Counted from the first letter of the stretch, positions 8,277 to 17,544 are shown. The stretch: DNA of 33,755 nt from Cyanobacteria bacterium OH_SFB_17 (GCA_023395735.1 JAEWYI010000081.1:1-33755); one strand, 5' to 3'. Program-made: numbers and translations. Notes: generated by a model not told the origin, from the letters alone.

Positions 8277-9185
8277 ATGTTAGTTGAAGTAAAAGAAAAT
8301 TATTCAGTAAAAAATTTAACCTCCTTTAAAGTTGGCGGAAACGTAAGCAAGCTTTATTTTCCAAAAACACAACAAGAGTTTATATACCTTTTAAAAACAC
8401 TTCACTCCCCAATGGTTATAGGCAATTGGTCCAATGTAATTGTTTCTTCAAACGGAATAGACGGAAACATGATAAGCACAACAAAGCTTAATAACATTGA
8501 TTTTAAAGGAAACAGAGTAACCGTAGATGCAGGCGTAAAAGTGCCTTTGCTTTCGCAAAACGCTCTTGAAAAATCTCTTTCAGGTTTTGAATTTTTAATC
8601 GGAATCCCGGGAACTATCGGCGGAAATATTTATATGAACGCATCAGCACACGCACAAGCAATCAGTGACACATTAGTTAGTGTTTGCGTTTTTGATATGG
8701 ATAAAAAAGAAGTTGTTGTGCTGGACAAAAAAGTTTTGGATTTTGCATACAGAAGCTCTCTTTTGCAAAAGAAACCATATATCTTATTATCAGCGGAATT
8801 TGAATTAAAAAAAGCTGAAAAAAATCAGGTTCAAACCTTAATGGACAGAAATTTGGATTTTAGAAGGTCACATCAACCAAGTCTTGCGCTTCCAAACGCG
8901 GGAAGCATTTTCAAAAACCCTGAAAATGATTCAGCAGGAAGACTTTTGGATAAAGCCGGTGTCAAATCTTTTTCTGTCGGTGGAGCAAAAATCTGGGAAA
9001 ACCATGCTAACTTTATAATAAATTCTGATAATGCAACTTCTGAAGATATTCTAGAACTTATGTATAAAATGTATAACGCGGTAAATGAAAAATATACAAT
9101 TAAATTAAAACCGGAAGTAAAATTCTTGGGAAAAATGAGTGAACGAGAGGAAATTATATGCAGTATTCTGTACAATCAAAAATAG
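8277..9185 (+). CDS. murB: UDP-N-acetylenolpyruvoylglucosamine reductase
   Basis: The protein has 302 residues, the size of the shorter type II MurB found in Gram-positives and Cyanobacteria. This FAD enzyme reduces UDP-GlcNAc-enolpyruvate to UDP-MurNAc using NADPH. Visible signatures are the FAD-binding GIPGTIGGNIYMNASAH, the YRSSLL segment, NAGSIFKNP with the expected proton-donating Ser, AGRLLDKAGVKSFSVGGAKI, and the C-terminal LKPEVKFLG with the conserved Glu. It begins 2 nt after the murC stop and overlaps the start of ddl by 28 nt, so all three are translated from one message. Confidence 0.96.
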   Translation: MLVEVKENYSVKNLTSFKVGGNVSKLYFPKTQQEFIYLLKTLHSPMVIGNWSNVIVSSNGIDGNMISTTKLNNIDFKGNRVTVDAGVKVPLLSQNALEKSLSGFEFLIGIPGTIGGNIYMNASAHAQAISDTLVSVCVFDMDKKEVVVLDKKVLDFAYRSSLLQKKPYILLSAEFELKKAEKNQVQTLMDRNLDFRRSHQPSLALPNAGSIFKNPENDSAGRLLDKAGVKSFSVGGAKIWENHANFIINSDNATSEDILELMYKMYNAVNEKYTIKLKPEVKFLGKMSEREEIICSILYNQK

Positions 9186-10108
9186 ATAAAAATGCAAAAA
9201 TCGGAGTTTTATGCGGAGGAATGTCTTCAGAAAGAGAAGTTTCGCTTCGCTCAGGCAAAAATTGCTATGAAGCCCTTTTGAGACTAGGATTTAAAAATGC
9301 AAAATTAATTGATGTTGATGAAAATATTGCAGAAAAATTGAAATCTGAAAAAATTGAATATGTATACAATGCTCTTCATGGAAAATACGGCGAAGATGGA
9401 TGCATACAAGGCCTTTTAGAGATTTTGAAAATACCTTATTCAGGATGCGGTGTTATGTCTAGTGCGATTTGCATGAACAAAGAATATACAAAAAAAATTC
9501 TTGCAAAAACAGATATTCCGTTAATAAAGTCCGTTTTTGTCAGATCCGGCGAAGATGTTTTGGATGCGGTTAAAGAATTGCAGTATCCTTTGATGATTAA
9601 ACCAGTTTCTGAAGGCTCAAGCTTTGGCATGAGCAAAGTCGAAACAGAACAAGAACTTTTAAAAGCGATTGAAGATGCCAAATCTTACAATCCTGATATT
9701 TTAATAGAAGAATACCTTACAGGAATTTGTACAACTGTCGGAGTTTTGGAAAATAACGGCGAAATTTTTGCAACAGAAATTTTAGAACTCAGACCAAAAA
9801 ATGAATGGTACGACTACGAAGCAAAATACACAAAAGGAATGACGGAATTTATTTTGCCTGCTGAAATTCCATCTGAAATGAGCAAAAAAATTAAACAATA
9901 TGCAATAGAAGCACACAAAGTTGCAGGATGCAGTGGTGTTTCAAGGGTTGATTTCCACATAGTAGGCGAAACACCTTACTGTTTGGAAATAAATACAAGC
10001 CCTGGAATGACAGACACAAGCGATTTGCCGGCGCAAGCTGCTTGTATGGGAATAGATTATGACAATTTAGTGTTACTCATCTTAAACAGCGCAGGTTTAA
10101 ACAAGTAA
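9158..10108 (+). CDS. ddl: D-alanine--D-alanine ligase
   Basis: The protein has 316 residues. It is an ATP-grasp enzyme joining two D-Ala for the peptidoglycan stem. The N-terminal VLCGGMSSEREVSLRSG (17-33) is the family signature. The central ATP-grasp portion has KPVSEGSSFGMSKV and EEYLTGICTTVGVL. The catalytic C-terminal block contains VSRVDFHI and LEINTSPGMTDTSDLPAQA, with the metal-binding Glu and Asn. A GAGAGG site lies 7 nt before the ATG, inside murB. The final base of the stop codon is the first base of the ftsQ ATG. Confidence 0.96.
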   Translation: MQYSVQSKIDKNAKIGVLCGGMSSEREVSLRSGKNCYEALLRLGFKNAKLIDVDENIAEKLKSEKIEYVYNALHGKYGEDGCIQGLLEILKIPYSGCGVMSSAICMNKEYTKKILAKTDIPLIKSVFVRSGEDVLDAVKELQYPLMIKPVSEGSSFGMSKVETEQELLKAIEDAKSYNPDILIEEYLTGICTTVGVLENNGEIFATEILELRPKNEWYDYEAKYTKGMTEFILPAEIPSEMSKKIKQYAIEAHKVAGCSGVSRVDFHIVGETPYCLEINTSPGMTDTSDLPAQAACMGIDYDNLVLLILNSAGLNK

Positions 10109-11010
10109 TGGATTTTGAAAACGAAAATCAAGATTACAACCAATTCCAAGCGATGGAAACGGAAGAAGAAAGGCTTAGCAAATACTACGCTCAAAGAAGT
10201 GTGCAGAAAAACAGACTTGAGCGAAAAGTTAGAAAAAGTCAACTTTGGCTTTCAAGAACAAGACTTTTACTTAGACTATTTTTTATTATTTGCATGATTT
10301 TTGTCGGCTACAAACTATTGAAATTGCCTCAGTGGTACTTGGATTCAAAAGTTTTCAGCTCCCCAGATAACAAATCACTCGAAATTTTAAACAACAAAAT
10401 TGTACCGTCATATAAAATATTATCCGCACTCAGAAGAACAGAAGTGCCGCATACTCCGATATACAGACTTCAGACAAAAGATATTGAAAAAAATCTGATG
10501 CAATTGGACCCAATTGAAAACGTTTTTATCAGAAGATTTTGGTTTCCTGCAAGACTTCAGATTATAGTGCAAGAGAGGGTTCCAATCTTAACAATTTCTC
10601 CTGCTGAAAACGTTCCGCCTGTCGCATTTTTTGCAAGCGGCGGCAAACTTATCGGTAGAGACTACATGCCGCTTCCTCCATCTGCCAAAACGGTTCTTGT
10701 ATTGTCTTATGGTGCAAGAGGAGATGACTACAGAAGCTGGAATAACAACAAGGTTAAATTAATAGAAAAAGTGGCTAAAGCAGTGAGCGCAAACGCAAAC
10801 GAACCTGTTGAATACATAGATTACAGAAACCCGAGCGATGTTTATGTAAAAGTAAAAACTGCAAACATACGACTCGGAGCTGTTGATGATACCGTTTTTG
10901 AACGCATAAATAGGATTCCTTCTATTTTGCCGCAAGTAAAAACTCTTGATAAGCAAATCAAATACGTTGATTTAAGATGGAAAAACGCAAATTACATAAA
11001 ATTGGGATAA
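10108..11010 (+). CDS. ftsQ: FtsQ-like cell division protein (POTRA domain)
   Basis: The protein has 300 residues and bitopic membrane topology. A basic cytoplasmic N-terminus (1-50) is followed by one transmembrane helix (about 53-72, LLLRLFFIICMIFVGYKLL) and an extracytoplasmic region. This begins with a POTRA-like segment where IEKNLMQLDPIENVFIRRFW and PARLQIIVQERVPILTI match the FtsQ/DivIB pattern of a basic strand followed by V-x-E-R-x-P. FtsQ bridges early and late divisome proteins. Overlap with ddl by one base and the order murC-murB-ddl-ftsQ are those of the conserved division-and-wall cluster, though no ftsA or ftsZ follows here. FtsQ diverges fast in sequence, so the call rests on topology, pattern and position. 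Confidence 0.82.
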   Translation: MDFENENQDYNQFQAMETEEERLSKYYAQRSVQKNRLERKVRKSQLWLSRTRLLLRLFFIICMIFVGYKLLKLPQWYLDSKVFSSPDNKSLEILNNKIVPSYKILSALRRTEVPHTPIYRLQTKDIEKNLMQLDPIENVFIRRFWFPARLQIIVQERVPILTISPAENVPPVAFFASGGKLIGRDYMPLPPSAKTVLVLSYGARGDDYRSWNNNKVKLIEKVAKAVSANANEPVEYIDYRNPSDVYVKVKTANIRLGAVDDTVFERINRIPSILPQVKTLDKQIKYVDLRWKNANYIKLG

Positions 11011-11017
11011 CAAAAAC

Positions 11018-11899
11018 TTATTCTTCACTGTAAACAAGTTTTTTTCTTAATTTCCACTGTATCAAAGTCAAAACAAGAATTATTGCGAATAAAACGTACG
11101 CAATCGCACTTGCCTGACCTATCTTAAAGTATTCAAAAGCATTTTTATAAATAGCATAGACCAAAACATTTGTGCTGTCCAAAGGCCCCCCTTGGGTCAT
11201 AAGATAAATCAAATCAAAAATTTGGAAAGTGCTTATACATGTAATTATCACCACAAAAAATATTGTTGGAGAAAGCAGTGGAACCGTAACATACCTAAAT
11301 GTATCAAAATGATTGGCCCCGTCAATTTTTGCAGCCTCAAACAAAGACTGATTAATTGAGCTTAATCCTGCCAAAAAAATCACCATATTATAACCGATAA
11401 GCTTCCACACAGAAACGATTATAACCGCAGGCATAGCAAAATTTGTATCATACAACCAATTTATGTGAAGATGCAAAAAATGATTCAAGATCCCGATATT
11501 AGGGTCAAAAATCCACTGCCAAATAACCGCAATTACAACCATCGGAGTGACAAAAGGCAAAAAATACGCCGTTTTAAAAAACTCTGAGCCCCTGATTTTT
11601 GAATTAATTACAAAAGCAAGTATTAAAGGGATAATTACCCCAAAAAACGAAGTCGAAAAAGCATACACAATTGTATTTAATAAAATTTTATAAAAAAGTG
11701 CATCAGTAAAAATGGCTTGATAATTTTTTAAACCAACAAAAGTAGGCGTATTAATAAGATTCCAATCATAAAAACTCAAGCCAAAAGAAAAAATAACTGG
11801 AACTATTATAAACAAAAAAGTACCTAACAAAGCTGGCAAAAGAAAGATTAGCCCAACAAAAGTTTTATTATTTAATAATATGGATAATATTTTTTTCAT
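11018..11899 (-). CDS. Carbohydrate ABC transporter permease, MalF/UgpA type
   Basis: The protein has 293 residues with six predicted transmembrane helices, the first at about 13-37 (VGLIFLLPALLGTFLFIIV). The EAA loop that contacts the ATPase is present: EAAKIDGANHFDTFRYVTVP. This is the first of the two permeases in typical sugar importers. No partner permease, binding protein or ATPase is encoded within this window, and the gene is flanked by unrelated genes, so partners must be elsewhere or missing. The substrate cannot be read from sequence. It converges on ftsQ with a 7-nt gap. No ribosome-binding sequence precedes the ATG; a -10 box ends 6 nt before it. Confidence 0.88.
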   Translation of the reverse strand: MKKILSILLNNKTFVGLIFLLPALLGTFLFIIVPVIFSFGLSFYDWNLINTPTFVGLKNYQAIFTDALFYKILLNTIVYAFSTSFFGVIIPLILAFVINSKIRGSEFFKTAYFLPFVTPMVVIAVIWQWIFDPNIGILNHFLHLHINWLYDTNFAMPAVIIVSVWKLIGYNMVIFLAGLSSINQSLFEAAKIDGANHFDTFRYVTVPLLSPTIFFVVIITCISTFQIFDLIYLMTQGGPLDSTNVLVYAIYKNAFEYFKIGQASAIAYVLFAIILVLTLIQWKLRKKLVYSEE

Positions 11900-11905
11900 A
11901 TTTAT

Positions 11906-11934
11906 GTTATATTATAATCAAAGGATGTTGAGAA
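11906..11934 (-). promoter_or_regulatory. Promoter of the ABC permease gene (leaderless geometry)
   Basis: On the minus strand TTCTCA (11934-11929), a 17-nt spacer and TATAAC (11911-11906) precede six bases and the ATG. Matches to consensus are 4/6 and 5/6. It overlaps the oppositely oriented TATAAT of the phosphomannomutase gene. Confidence 0.5.
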
Positions 11935-12059
11935 AACAACCGAAAGGTTTTTGAGGTTTACAAAAAGGGAAAATGAATGGTAAAGTTCCATTCCGCTTTG
12001 TGACCCCAAGAAAAGAGAGAGACAATTAATAAATTTACAATTAAATAATAGGAGACACA
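11913..12059 (+). promoter_or_regulatory. -10 box and long, possibly structured leader of the phosphomannomutase gene
   Basis: TATAAT (11913-11918) would start a leader of about 135 nt, the longest in the window. It contains GTTG/CAAC around a 6-nt loop (11927-11940). It also contains a 6-bp perfect stem GAATGG/CCATTC around a 7-nt loop (11975-11993), which can extend through CAAAAAG (11961-11967) with CTTTGTG (11995-12001) at one mismatch. GGAG lies just before the ATG at 12060. I could not match it to any riboswitch consensus I know, so it is a candidate regulatory RNA only. Confidence 0.4.
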
Positions 12060-13532
12060 ATGATATCACCGATTTTAGATACAGCATTTGGAAAAAATGA
12101 CATTAGAGGAATTTACGGCAAGGATATTACAGAAGACTTGTTTTATTATATCGGAAAAGGTTATGTAAAATATATAGAGAAACAAAGTGGGAAATTTCCT
12201 TCTGACATGTGGCTGACAGTAGTAAGAGATGCGAGAAATCACTCCCCGTCGCTTGTAAAATCTTTAGTAAACGGCGTTATTTCTACGGGTGCAAACATCG
12301 TGGATTTGGGCTTGGCTCCGACTCCAATCGGTTATTATTCAGAAGTTGTAGGTATAAATCCATCTGTTACTAACGGCAACGAAATTGATGGCGCGCTAAT
12401 TGTTACAGCTAGCCACAATCCGCCACAATACAATGGATTAAAAATGACTTACGATGGACATTCTCTAAATGAAGCTCAAATCAAAGAATTAAGAAATCTT
12501 ACATTTGCAGAAATTGATAACAAATCTGTTTCTGCCCAAATTGGAGACGTAAAAACTTATGATCTGATTCCTGATTACATTGATGTTATGAAGAAAAATT
12601 TTGGTAAAATCGGAGAAGGAATAAAAGTTGTAGTTGACAGCGCAAACGGAACAGGTGGAGTTGTAGGCCCTGCGTTGTATAGAGCTCTTGGGTGTGAAGT
12701 TATTGAACTTTTTTCAAATCCAAACGGAAATTTTCCTAACCACCATCCAAACCCAAGCGATGAAAAAACTCTTGTTGACATAAAAAAGGCGGTAATTGAA
12801 CATAATGCTGACTTAGGTATTGCATTTGACGGTGACTCTGACAGAATCGGAGTTATTGACTCAAAAGGTCGCAGCATGTCAGGCGACAAATTATTATTAA
12901 TTTATGCTCAAGATGTAATTGAAAATTATAAAACTCAACCTAAAAAACCTGTTATCGTTTCAGAAGTAAAATGTTCGCAAGTTTTGTATGATACAATCAA
13001 CGAAATCGGCGGAGACGCAGTGATGTGCAAAACAGGCCACGGCTTCATAAAATGCATGATGAAAGAAAAATCTGCTATTTTAGCCGGTGAAATGAGTGGG
13101 CATACCTTCTTTAAAGACAGATATTACGGTTTTGATGATGCAGCTTACGCAGGTTGCAGAATCATTGAAATTGTATCTAAACACAAAAAAACTAACCCAA
13201 ATTTCAAGATTGAAGAAATGCTTGAACCTTTTAATCACGTTCATTCATCACAAGAAGTTAGATTCCCTTGCGAAAACGAGTTAAAAAAAGCTGTTTTGGA
13301 AGCTTTTAAAAAACAAGTCAAAGAAAACCCTGATATGTTTGGCTCAAAAATAAGGGAAATCATAACAATTGACGGGATGAGAATTGTGTTTGACGGAGGT
13401 TTTGCACTAATTCGCCAAAGTAACACAGAACCTGTATTTACATTAAGATTTGAGGCTTCTTCAAAAGAATTGGCTGAACAATATGAAACAGTTATGGTCG
13501 AAAGCCTTAAAGGAATATTGGAAGGAATGTAA
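12060..13532 (+). CDS. manB: Phosphomannomutase/phosphoglucomutase
   Basis: The protein has 490 residues, an alpha-D-phosphohexomutase that interconverts hexose 6-phosphate and 1-phosphate. All four domains' signatures are visible: TASHNP with the phosphorylated Ser118, metal-binding DGDSDR (257-262), the sugar-recognition loop GEMSGH (343-348) and the phosphate-binding RQSNTEP near the C-terminus. The GEMSGH loop suits mannose or glucose phosphates. With the GDP-mannose pyrophosphorylase 2 kb away it would supply mannose-1-phosphate. A TAGGAGACAC ribosome-binding stretch precedes the ATG. Its stop overlaps the ATG of the next membrane-protein gene by one base. Confidence 0.92.
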   Translation: MISPILDTAFGKNDIRGIYGKDITEDLFYYIGKGYVKYIEKQSGKFPSDMWLTVVRDARNHSPSLVKSLVNGVISTGANIVDLGLAPTPIGYYSEVVGINPSVTNGNEIDGALIVTASHNPPQYNGLKMTYDGHSLNEAQIKELRNLTFAEIDNKSVSAQIGDVKTYDLIPDYIDVMKKNFGKIGEGIKVVVDSANGTGGVVGPALYRALGCEVIELFSNPNGNFPNHHPNPSDEKTLVDIKKAVIEHNADLGIAFDGDSDRIGVIDSKGRSMSGDKLLLIYAQDVIENYKTQPKKPVIVSEVKCSQVLYDTINEIGGDAVMCKTGHGFIKCMMKEKSAILAGEMSGHTFFKDRYYGFDDAAYAGCRIIEIVSKHKKTNPNFKIEEMLEPFNHVHSSQEVRFPCENELKKAVLEAFKKQVKENPDMFGSKIREIITIDGMRIVFDGGFALIRQSNTEPVFTLRFEASSKELAEQYETVMVESLKGILEGM

Positions 13533-15706
13533 TGTTTTTATTTATAATATCATTTCTGCTTGTTTTCTTGTCATCGTACTTTATAACAAGCATGATTTTT
13601 AACCCCAAAAATAATCTTGGTTTTATCTATATTTTTATTATTGCATTTGCACAAATCATACTAACATTTGAACTATTATCCTTAGTTAATGGCATAAATC
13701 CGTTCGGAATTTTAGGAATGAATATAATTTTTGCTGATACAGCATTTTATCTTTGGAGAAAACAAGGTAAACCAATTTGGCAACCACATATTAGAGATTT
13801 ATACACAAAAGTAAAAAACTCACTTAAGCTGGACAAATCGTTAGCCTTTCTTTATTTTAGCTGGTGTGTTTTCATAATCTCAGCTGTGTTTTTATGCTTA
13901 GTTATGCCAACAACAAGCGCCGACGGAAGAGCTTACCACATAACAAGAGCGCTTTATTGGGCAACTCAAGGAAACTTAGGGTTTTTCCCGACTGCAGATA
14001 TTAGAGCACTATGCATGCCGATAAATTCAGAAATTTTGTATGCGTGGATTTTTTCGTTTACAAAATCAGCTTACTTTTTAGGCTTCTTTTCTTTGCTGGG
14101 ATATTTTCTTTCAATATCTGCCGTTTACAAAATTCTCTCTTTTCTTGGCTACTGCACAAGAAAAAAACTTTGGACAATTTTTATCTTATCCTCTTTTACC
14201 TCTGTAATCGTTTTATCATCAGGAACAGAGACTGATATGATTATATCAGGGCTTATACTAAGCTCTATCGCAATATTTTGGTCAGCTATAAAACACAACG
14301 ACCAAAAAGCTTTGTATGTATCATCCCTTGCCTATGCAATCGCTCTTGGAGTAAAAACTACAGCATTTTTTGCTATTCCTGGAGTTGCAATTCTTTTCCT
14401 TTATTTATGCAAAAATTATAAAAATTACAAATTTTTTGGAAAGTTTTTGAAGTTTGGATTAATAAATTTTGCTGTGTTTTCAGCGTACAACTATCTTCAA
14501 AATCTGATATTTTTTCAAAATGCATTTGGAAGCCAATACTTTATGCCTGTTTCAAAAAATTACTATGGGATACAAGGTGCAATCGCTAATTTTATAAAAC
14601 ATTTGTTCATGTTTTTTGATTTTACTGGATTCACATGGGCAAAATTCTTTGGACCAAGTATTTTAAGCACAAAAAATTCAATTTTGATTTTTCTTGGGCT
14701 AGGAAGCCTAAGAGACGGACTTTATTCACCAAGCGATTTTTTGAACAATACATTACTTGAACCCTTGATGGGAATGGGAGTTGTAGGTTTTTTGGTTTGT
14801 ATACCTTGCCTTGCTTGGACTCTTGGAAATTTAATATTTAAATTTAAATCAAAAAAAGCATCATTCTTATTTGTTTTTTCAACAATGTTTTTCGTTAACT
14901 TATTTTTTATGTCAAGTCTGATTGCTTATATGTCATATAATATAAGATTTTTAACAATGCTTTTTACCTTGTCATCAGTAGTGCTTGTTTATTCGTATTT
15001 CAAAAAGAGAAATCCAATTAAGTATATAGTTATATTTTTTGCAATGTTTTCGATGATTTTTGTATCGACTAGCTTATGGGCAAGACCATTCGTAAAATCG
15101 GCAATGCTTTTAAAATCAGGTGTCAGCATAAGCGAACTAAGATTCAGAGCGGAATGTATGGATTTTGAAAAAAAATCTCAAATAACATCAGCAGAGTGTC
15201 TTTTAAAACGCAGAATTTCTCTTGAATACGAAAATAATAATAAAATTATTGCCTTTTTATCTGAAGGGGTACCAACCTATATGCTCAAAACATTTGAAAA
15301 AGAAGGCTACAACATTACTTTTGCCAACTTGGAAGAGTATAATGAACTAGATTTATCATCGTACAATATTGTAATTTTACCTAAAAATGAACAGACTATT
15401 TCAAACATAATCAAATATCTTGAGCGTGAAAACAACCTTACAACACCATATTCAAAGTATGAAGAATTCTACAAAGACGAATATGTACCTTGCATTTATA
15501 TCAAAAACAAAACAATTCCTTTATCAATTAATAATGAAGAAATAATGCCTTATGCAGCAAAATGTAAAATCAATAATAAGTTTTTAGAAAAATACAATTT
15601 GAAATTTGCCTCCGAAACAGGAGTAACGAATTTAAAAACAAACGAAAAAACTTACTACGATATTTACGAAAACAAAAATTTGCCTCCTATTAAAAGGACG
15701 CCATAA
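13532..15706 (+). CDS. Polytopic membrane protein, GT-C/GT39-like glycosyltransferase candidate
   Basis: The protein has 724 residues with roughly a dozen hydrophobic helices up to about residue 520 and a soluble C-terminal region of about 190 residues. After the early helices comes TTSADGRAYHITRALYWATQ (127-146). It matches the D-(S/A)-x-x-Y-H-x-x-R-x-x-Y-W pattern of PMT/GT39-like proteins, where the Asp (131 here) in the first external loop is the likely catalytic base. Such enzymes take sugars from polyprenyl-phosphate carriers. Translational coupling with the phosphomannomutase and closeness to the GDP-mannose enzyme suggest a mannosylation role, which is inference. The acceptor is unknown. 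Confidence 0.75.
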   Translation: MFLFIISFLLVFLSSYFITSMIFNPKNNLGFIYIFIIAFAQIILTFELLSLVNGINPFGILGMNIIFADTAFYLWRKQGKPIWQPHIRDLYTKVKNSLKLDKSLAFLYFSWCVFIISAVFLCLVMPTTSADGRAYHITRALYWATQGNLGFFPTADIRALCMPINSEILYAWIFSFTKSAYFLGFFSLLGYFLSISAVYKILSFLGYCTRKKLWTIFILSSFTSVIVLSSGTETDMIISGLILSSIAIFWSAIKHNDQKALYVSSLAYAIALGVKTTAFFAIPGVAILFLYLCKNYKNYKFFGKFLKFGLINFAVFSAYNYLQNLIFFQNAFGSQYFMPVSKNYYGIQGAIANFIKHLFMFFDFTGFTWAKFFGPSILSTKNSILIFLGLGSLRDGLYSPSDFLNNTLLEPLMGMGVVGFLVCIPCLAWTLGNLIFKFKSKKASFLFVFSTMFFVNLFFMSSLIAYMSYNIRFLTMLFTLSSVVLVYSYFKKRNPIKYIVIFFAMFSMIFVSTSLWARPFVKSAMLLKSGVSISELRFRAECMDFEKKSQITSAECLLKRRISLEYENNNKIIAFLSEGVPTYMLKTFEKEGYNITFANLEEYNELDLSSYNIVILPKNEQTISNIIKYLERENNLTTPYSKYEEFYKDEYVPCIYIKNKTIPLSINNEEIMPYAAKCKINNKFLEKYNLKFASETGVTNLKTNEKTYYDIYENKNLPPIKRTP

Positions 15707-15725
15707 TTTAGGCATAAAGCAAAAA

Positions 15726-17114
15726 CTAAGCTCGGCCGTACATATCTTCGTATCTTACGATATCATCTTCTAAAAGCAAGTCACCAAGCTGAACTTCAAT
15801 GATTTCCATCGGTTCTTCATAAGGATTCTGAAGCGAATGAATAGCCTTAAGACCTATGTCGATACTGTGTCCTGGGCTTAAGATAAGCTCTTTGCCTTCC
15901 AAAACAACCTTAGCTTTGCCAGATAATACGACCCAGTGTTCGCTTCTGTGATTATGAGATTGCACCGAAAGCTTCTGTCCCACATCTACATGAATTAACT
16001 TTGTCAAAAACCCTTTTCCTTGAGCCAATACGGTGTAAAAACCCCAAGGGCGGTAAACAGTTTTGTGAACCAAATGAGTATCGTCGTTTTGTTTTTTTAA
16101 CTTATCAAAAATCTTTTTAACATCTTGTGTTCTATCTTTTTTGCAAGCCAAAATTGCGTCGTCGGTTTCGACAAGCACTGTATCTTCTAATCCGATTGTA
16201 GCAACCAATTTAGAAGAAGCATAAACAAGAGAATTTGTCGAACCTTCATCCAAAACGTGCCCAATCATTACGTTATTTTTTTCATCTTTTTTGCTCACAT
16301 CATATATAGACTGCCAAGATCCCAAATCGTTCCAATCACTTTCCAATTTTACCAAAGCAATCTTATCTGATTTTTCCATAATCGCGTAATCTATAGAGAT
16401 ATTAGGCATTTTTTCAAAAAGATTATACTCAATTTTATCTGAATTGTTTTTACCAAATTCTTCCATATTTGCATAAATCTCAGGTGCAAATTTCTTAATC
16501 TCTTCAATCATTGTAGAAGCTTTGAACATGAAAATTCCACTATTCCAATAATACGTTTTTGCAGCAACATATTTTTCGGCTGTTTGTAAATTTGGTTTCT
16601 CTACAAATTCTTTAACTTTAAAACCGCCTTTAATCGGTTCATTTATTACGTTTATATAACCATAACCTGTTTCAGGATAAGATGGTTCTATCCCAAAAGT
16701 CACAATATAACCTTCATTTGCAAGCTCTTCACCTTTTTTTACTGTTGATAAAAAGTCTTTGCAATTTTCGATTAAATGATCAGACGGAACAACCAAAATA
16801 AGCGGATCATTTTCTTTTTGAGTTATATATTTTGTTGCAAGTGCAATTGCAGGAGCAGTATTTCTAGCCAATGGTTCTGACAAAACAACAGAATCTTTTG
16901 CAAGTTTTTTAAGCTGTCTTTTAATATTGCCAACATGCTTGGTATTGGTAATGCTTACAATATTTTCAGCAGGAATAAATGCTTGTAATCTCTCAAATGT
17001 AGACTGTAAAAGACTTTTTTCAGAATTTAAACTCAATAACTGTTTTGGATAAAGCTCTCTTGATAGAGGCCACAATCTGCTTCCTGAGCCACCTGCTAAA
17101 ATAATACCAAACAT
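15726..17114 (-). CDS. manC: Mannose-1-phosphate guanylyltransferase / mannose-6-phosphate isomerase
   Basis: The protein has 462 residues with the bifunctional type II layout. The N-terminal nucleotidyltransferase domain carries LAGGSGSRLWPLSR (6-19) followed by PKQLLSL, the GTP-binding signature. FVEKP in the middle is the sugar-1-phosphate site. The C-terminal cupin domain (about 350-455) carries RPWGFYTVL, QSHNHRSEHWVVLSG and the closing HSLQNP and VQLG segments of the isomerase. Together the activities turn fructose-6-phosphate into GDP-mannose, with the mutase at 12060 supplying the middle step. It is transcribed toward the GT-C-like gene with 19 bases between stops. A GAGGAG site precedes the ATG. 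Confidence 0.94.
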   Translation of the reverse strand: MFGIILAGGSGSRLWPLSRELYPKQLLSLNSEKSLLQSTFERLQAFIPAENIVSITNTKHVGNIKRQLKKLAKDSVVLSEPLARNTAPAIALATKYITQKENDPLILVVPSDHLIENCKDFLSTVKKGEELANEGYIVTFGIEPSYPETGYGYINVINEPIKGGFKVKEFVEKPNLQTAEKYVAAKTYYWNSGIFMFKASTMIEEIKKFAPEIYANMEEFGKNNSDKIEYNLFEKMPNISIDYAIMEKSDKIALVKLESDWNDLGSWQSIYDVSKKDEKNNVMIGHVLDEGSTNSLVYASSKLVATIGLEDTVLVETDDAILACKKDRTQDVKKIFDKLKKQNDDTHLVHKTVYRPWGFYTVLAQGKGFLTKLIHVDVGQKLSVQSHNHRSEHWVVLSGKAKVVLEGKELILSPGHSIDIGLKAIHSLQNPYEEPMEIIEVQLGDLLLEDDIVRYEDMYGRA

Positions 17115-17337
17115 TAATACTCCTCAATTGTTTAATACATTTTAAATTGTAATTAAAACAAAGCTAAATGTAAATAAGTAGCCTGAATTATTTGCGAGGA
17201 CAAGATTATATAGCAAAGAAGAAATATGTAAAAATTTAGAAGTACGTTTGTAACAATCCGCCAATTAGATATAGAAAATATATGCATTTGATGTACAATA
17301 ATATTGGATACCCCAATTTTAACTTATGGAGGAGAAA

Positions 17338-17526
17338 ATGGCGCGAATTTTAATCTCAATGCCCGACGAATTTCTTGATAAAGTAGACGGGCTTGCAACC
17401 GAAGAACAAAGAACAAGAAGCGAACTTGTAAGAGAAGCTCTAAGAACTTATCTAAAACGCTCTAGAATCGCTAACCCGCAAAAAGCGGTAAATAATGCTA
17501 AAATTCTTGATGAACTTTTGGATTAA
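17338..17526 (+). CDS. Ribbon-helix-helix (CopG-type) DNA-binding protein
   Basis: The protein has 62 residues. The N-terminal strand MARILISMPDEFLDKVDGLA and the helices RTRSELVREALRTYLKRSRI are the classic ribbon-helix-helix fold, which binds operators as a dimer through the beta-strand. The start at 17338 is preferred over an in-frame ATG at 17326, because that one would put the GGAGGAG ribosome-binding site (17328-17334) inside the gene. The C-terminal tail NPQKAVNNAKILDELLD is short and has no toxin partner behind it. A perfect terminator follows, so this is a single-gene unit. Targets are unknown; autoregulation would be usual. Confidence 0.85.
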   Translation: MARILISMPDEFLDKVDGLATEEQRTRSELVREALRTYLKRSRIANPQKAVNNAKILDELLD

Positions 17527-17544
17527 ATCTTATTTTAAAAATAT

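Noticed and set aside
11919..12059. Cobalamin, c-di-GMP, tetrahydrofolate or other known riboswitch in the manB leader
   Set aside because: Short stretches such as AAAAGGGAAAA recall the cobalamin class, but the conserved core elements of these classes are not present.
17326..17337. Upstream ATG for the CopG-type gene at 17326
   Set aside because: The GGAGGAG ribosome-binding site lies within those codons, and the usual ribbon-helix-helix N-terminus starts at 17338.
17115..17337. Possible small RNA or operator between manC and the CopG-type gene
   Set aside because: The 223-nt interval has no stable hairpin, repeated half-site or convincing promoter beyond scattered AT-rich hexamers.
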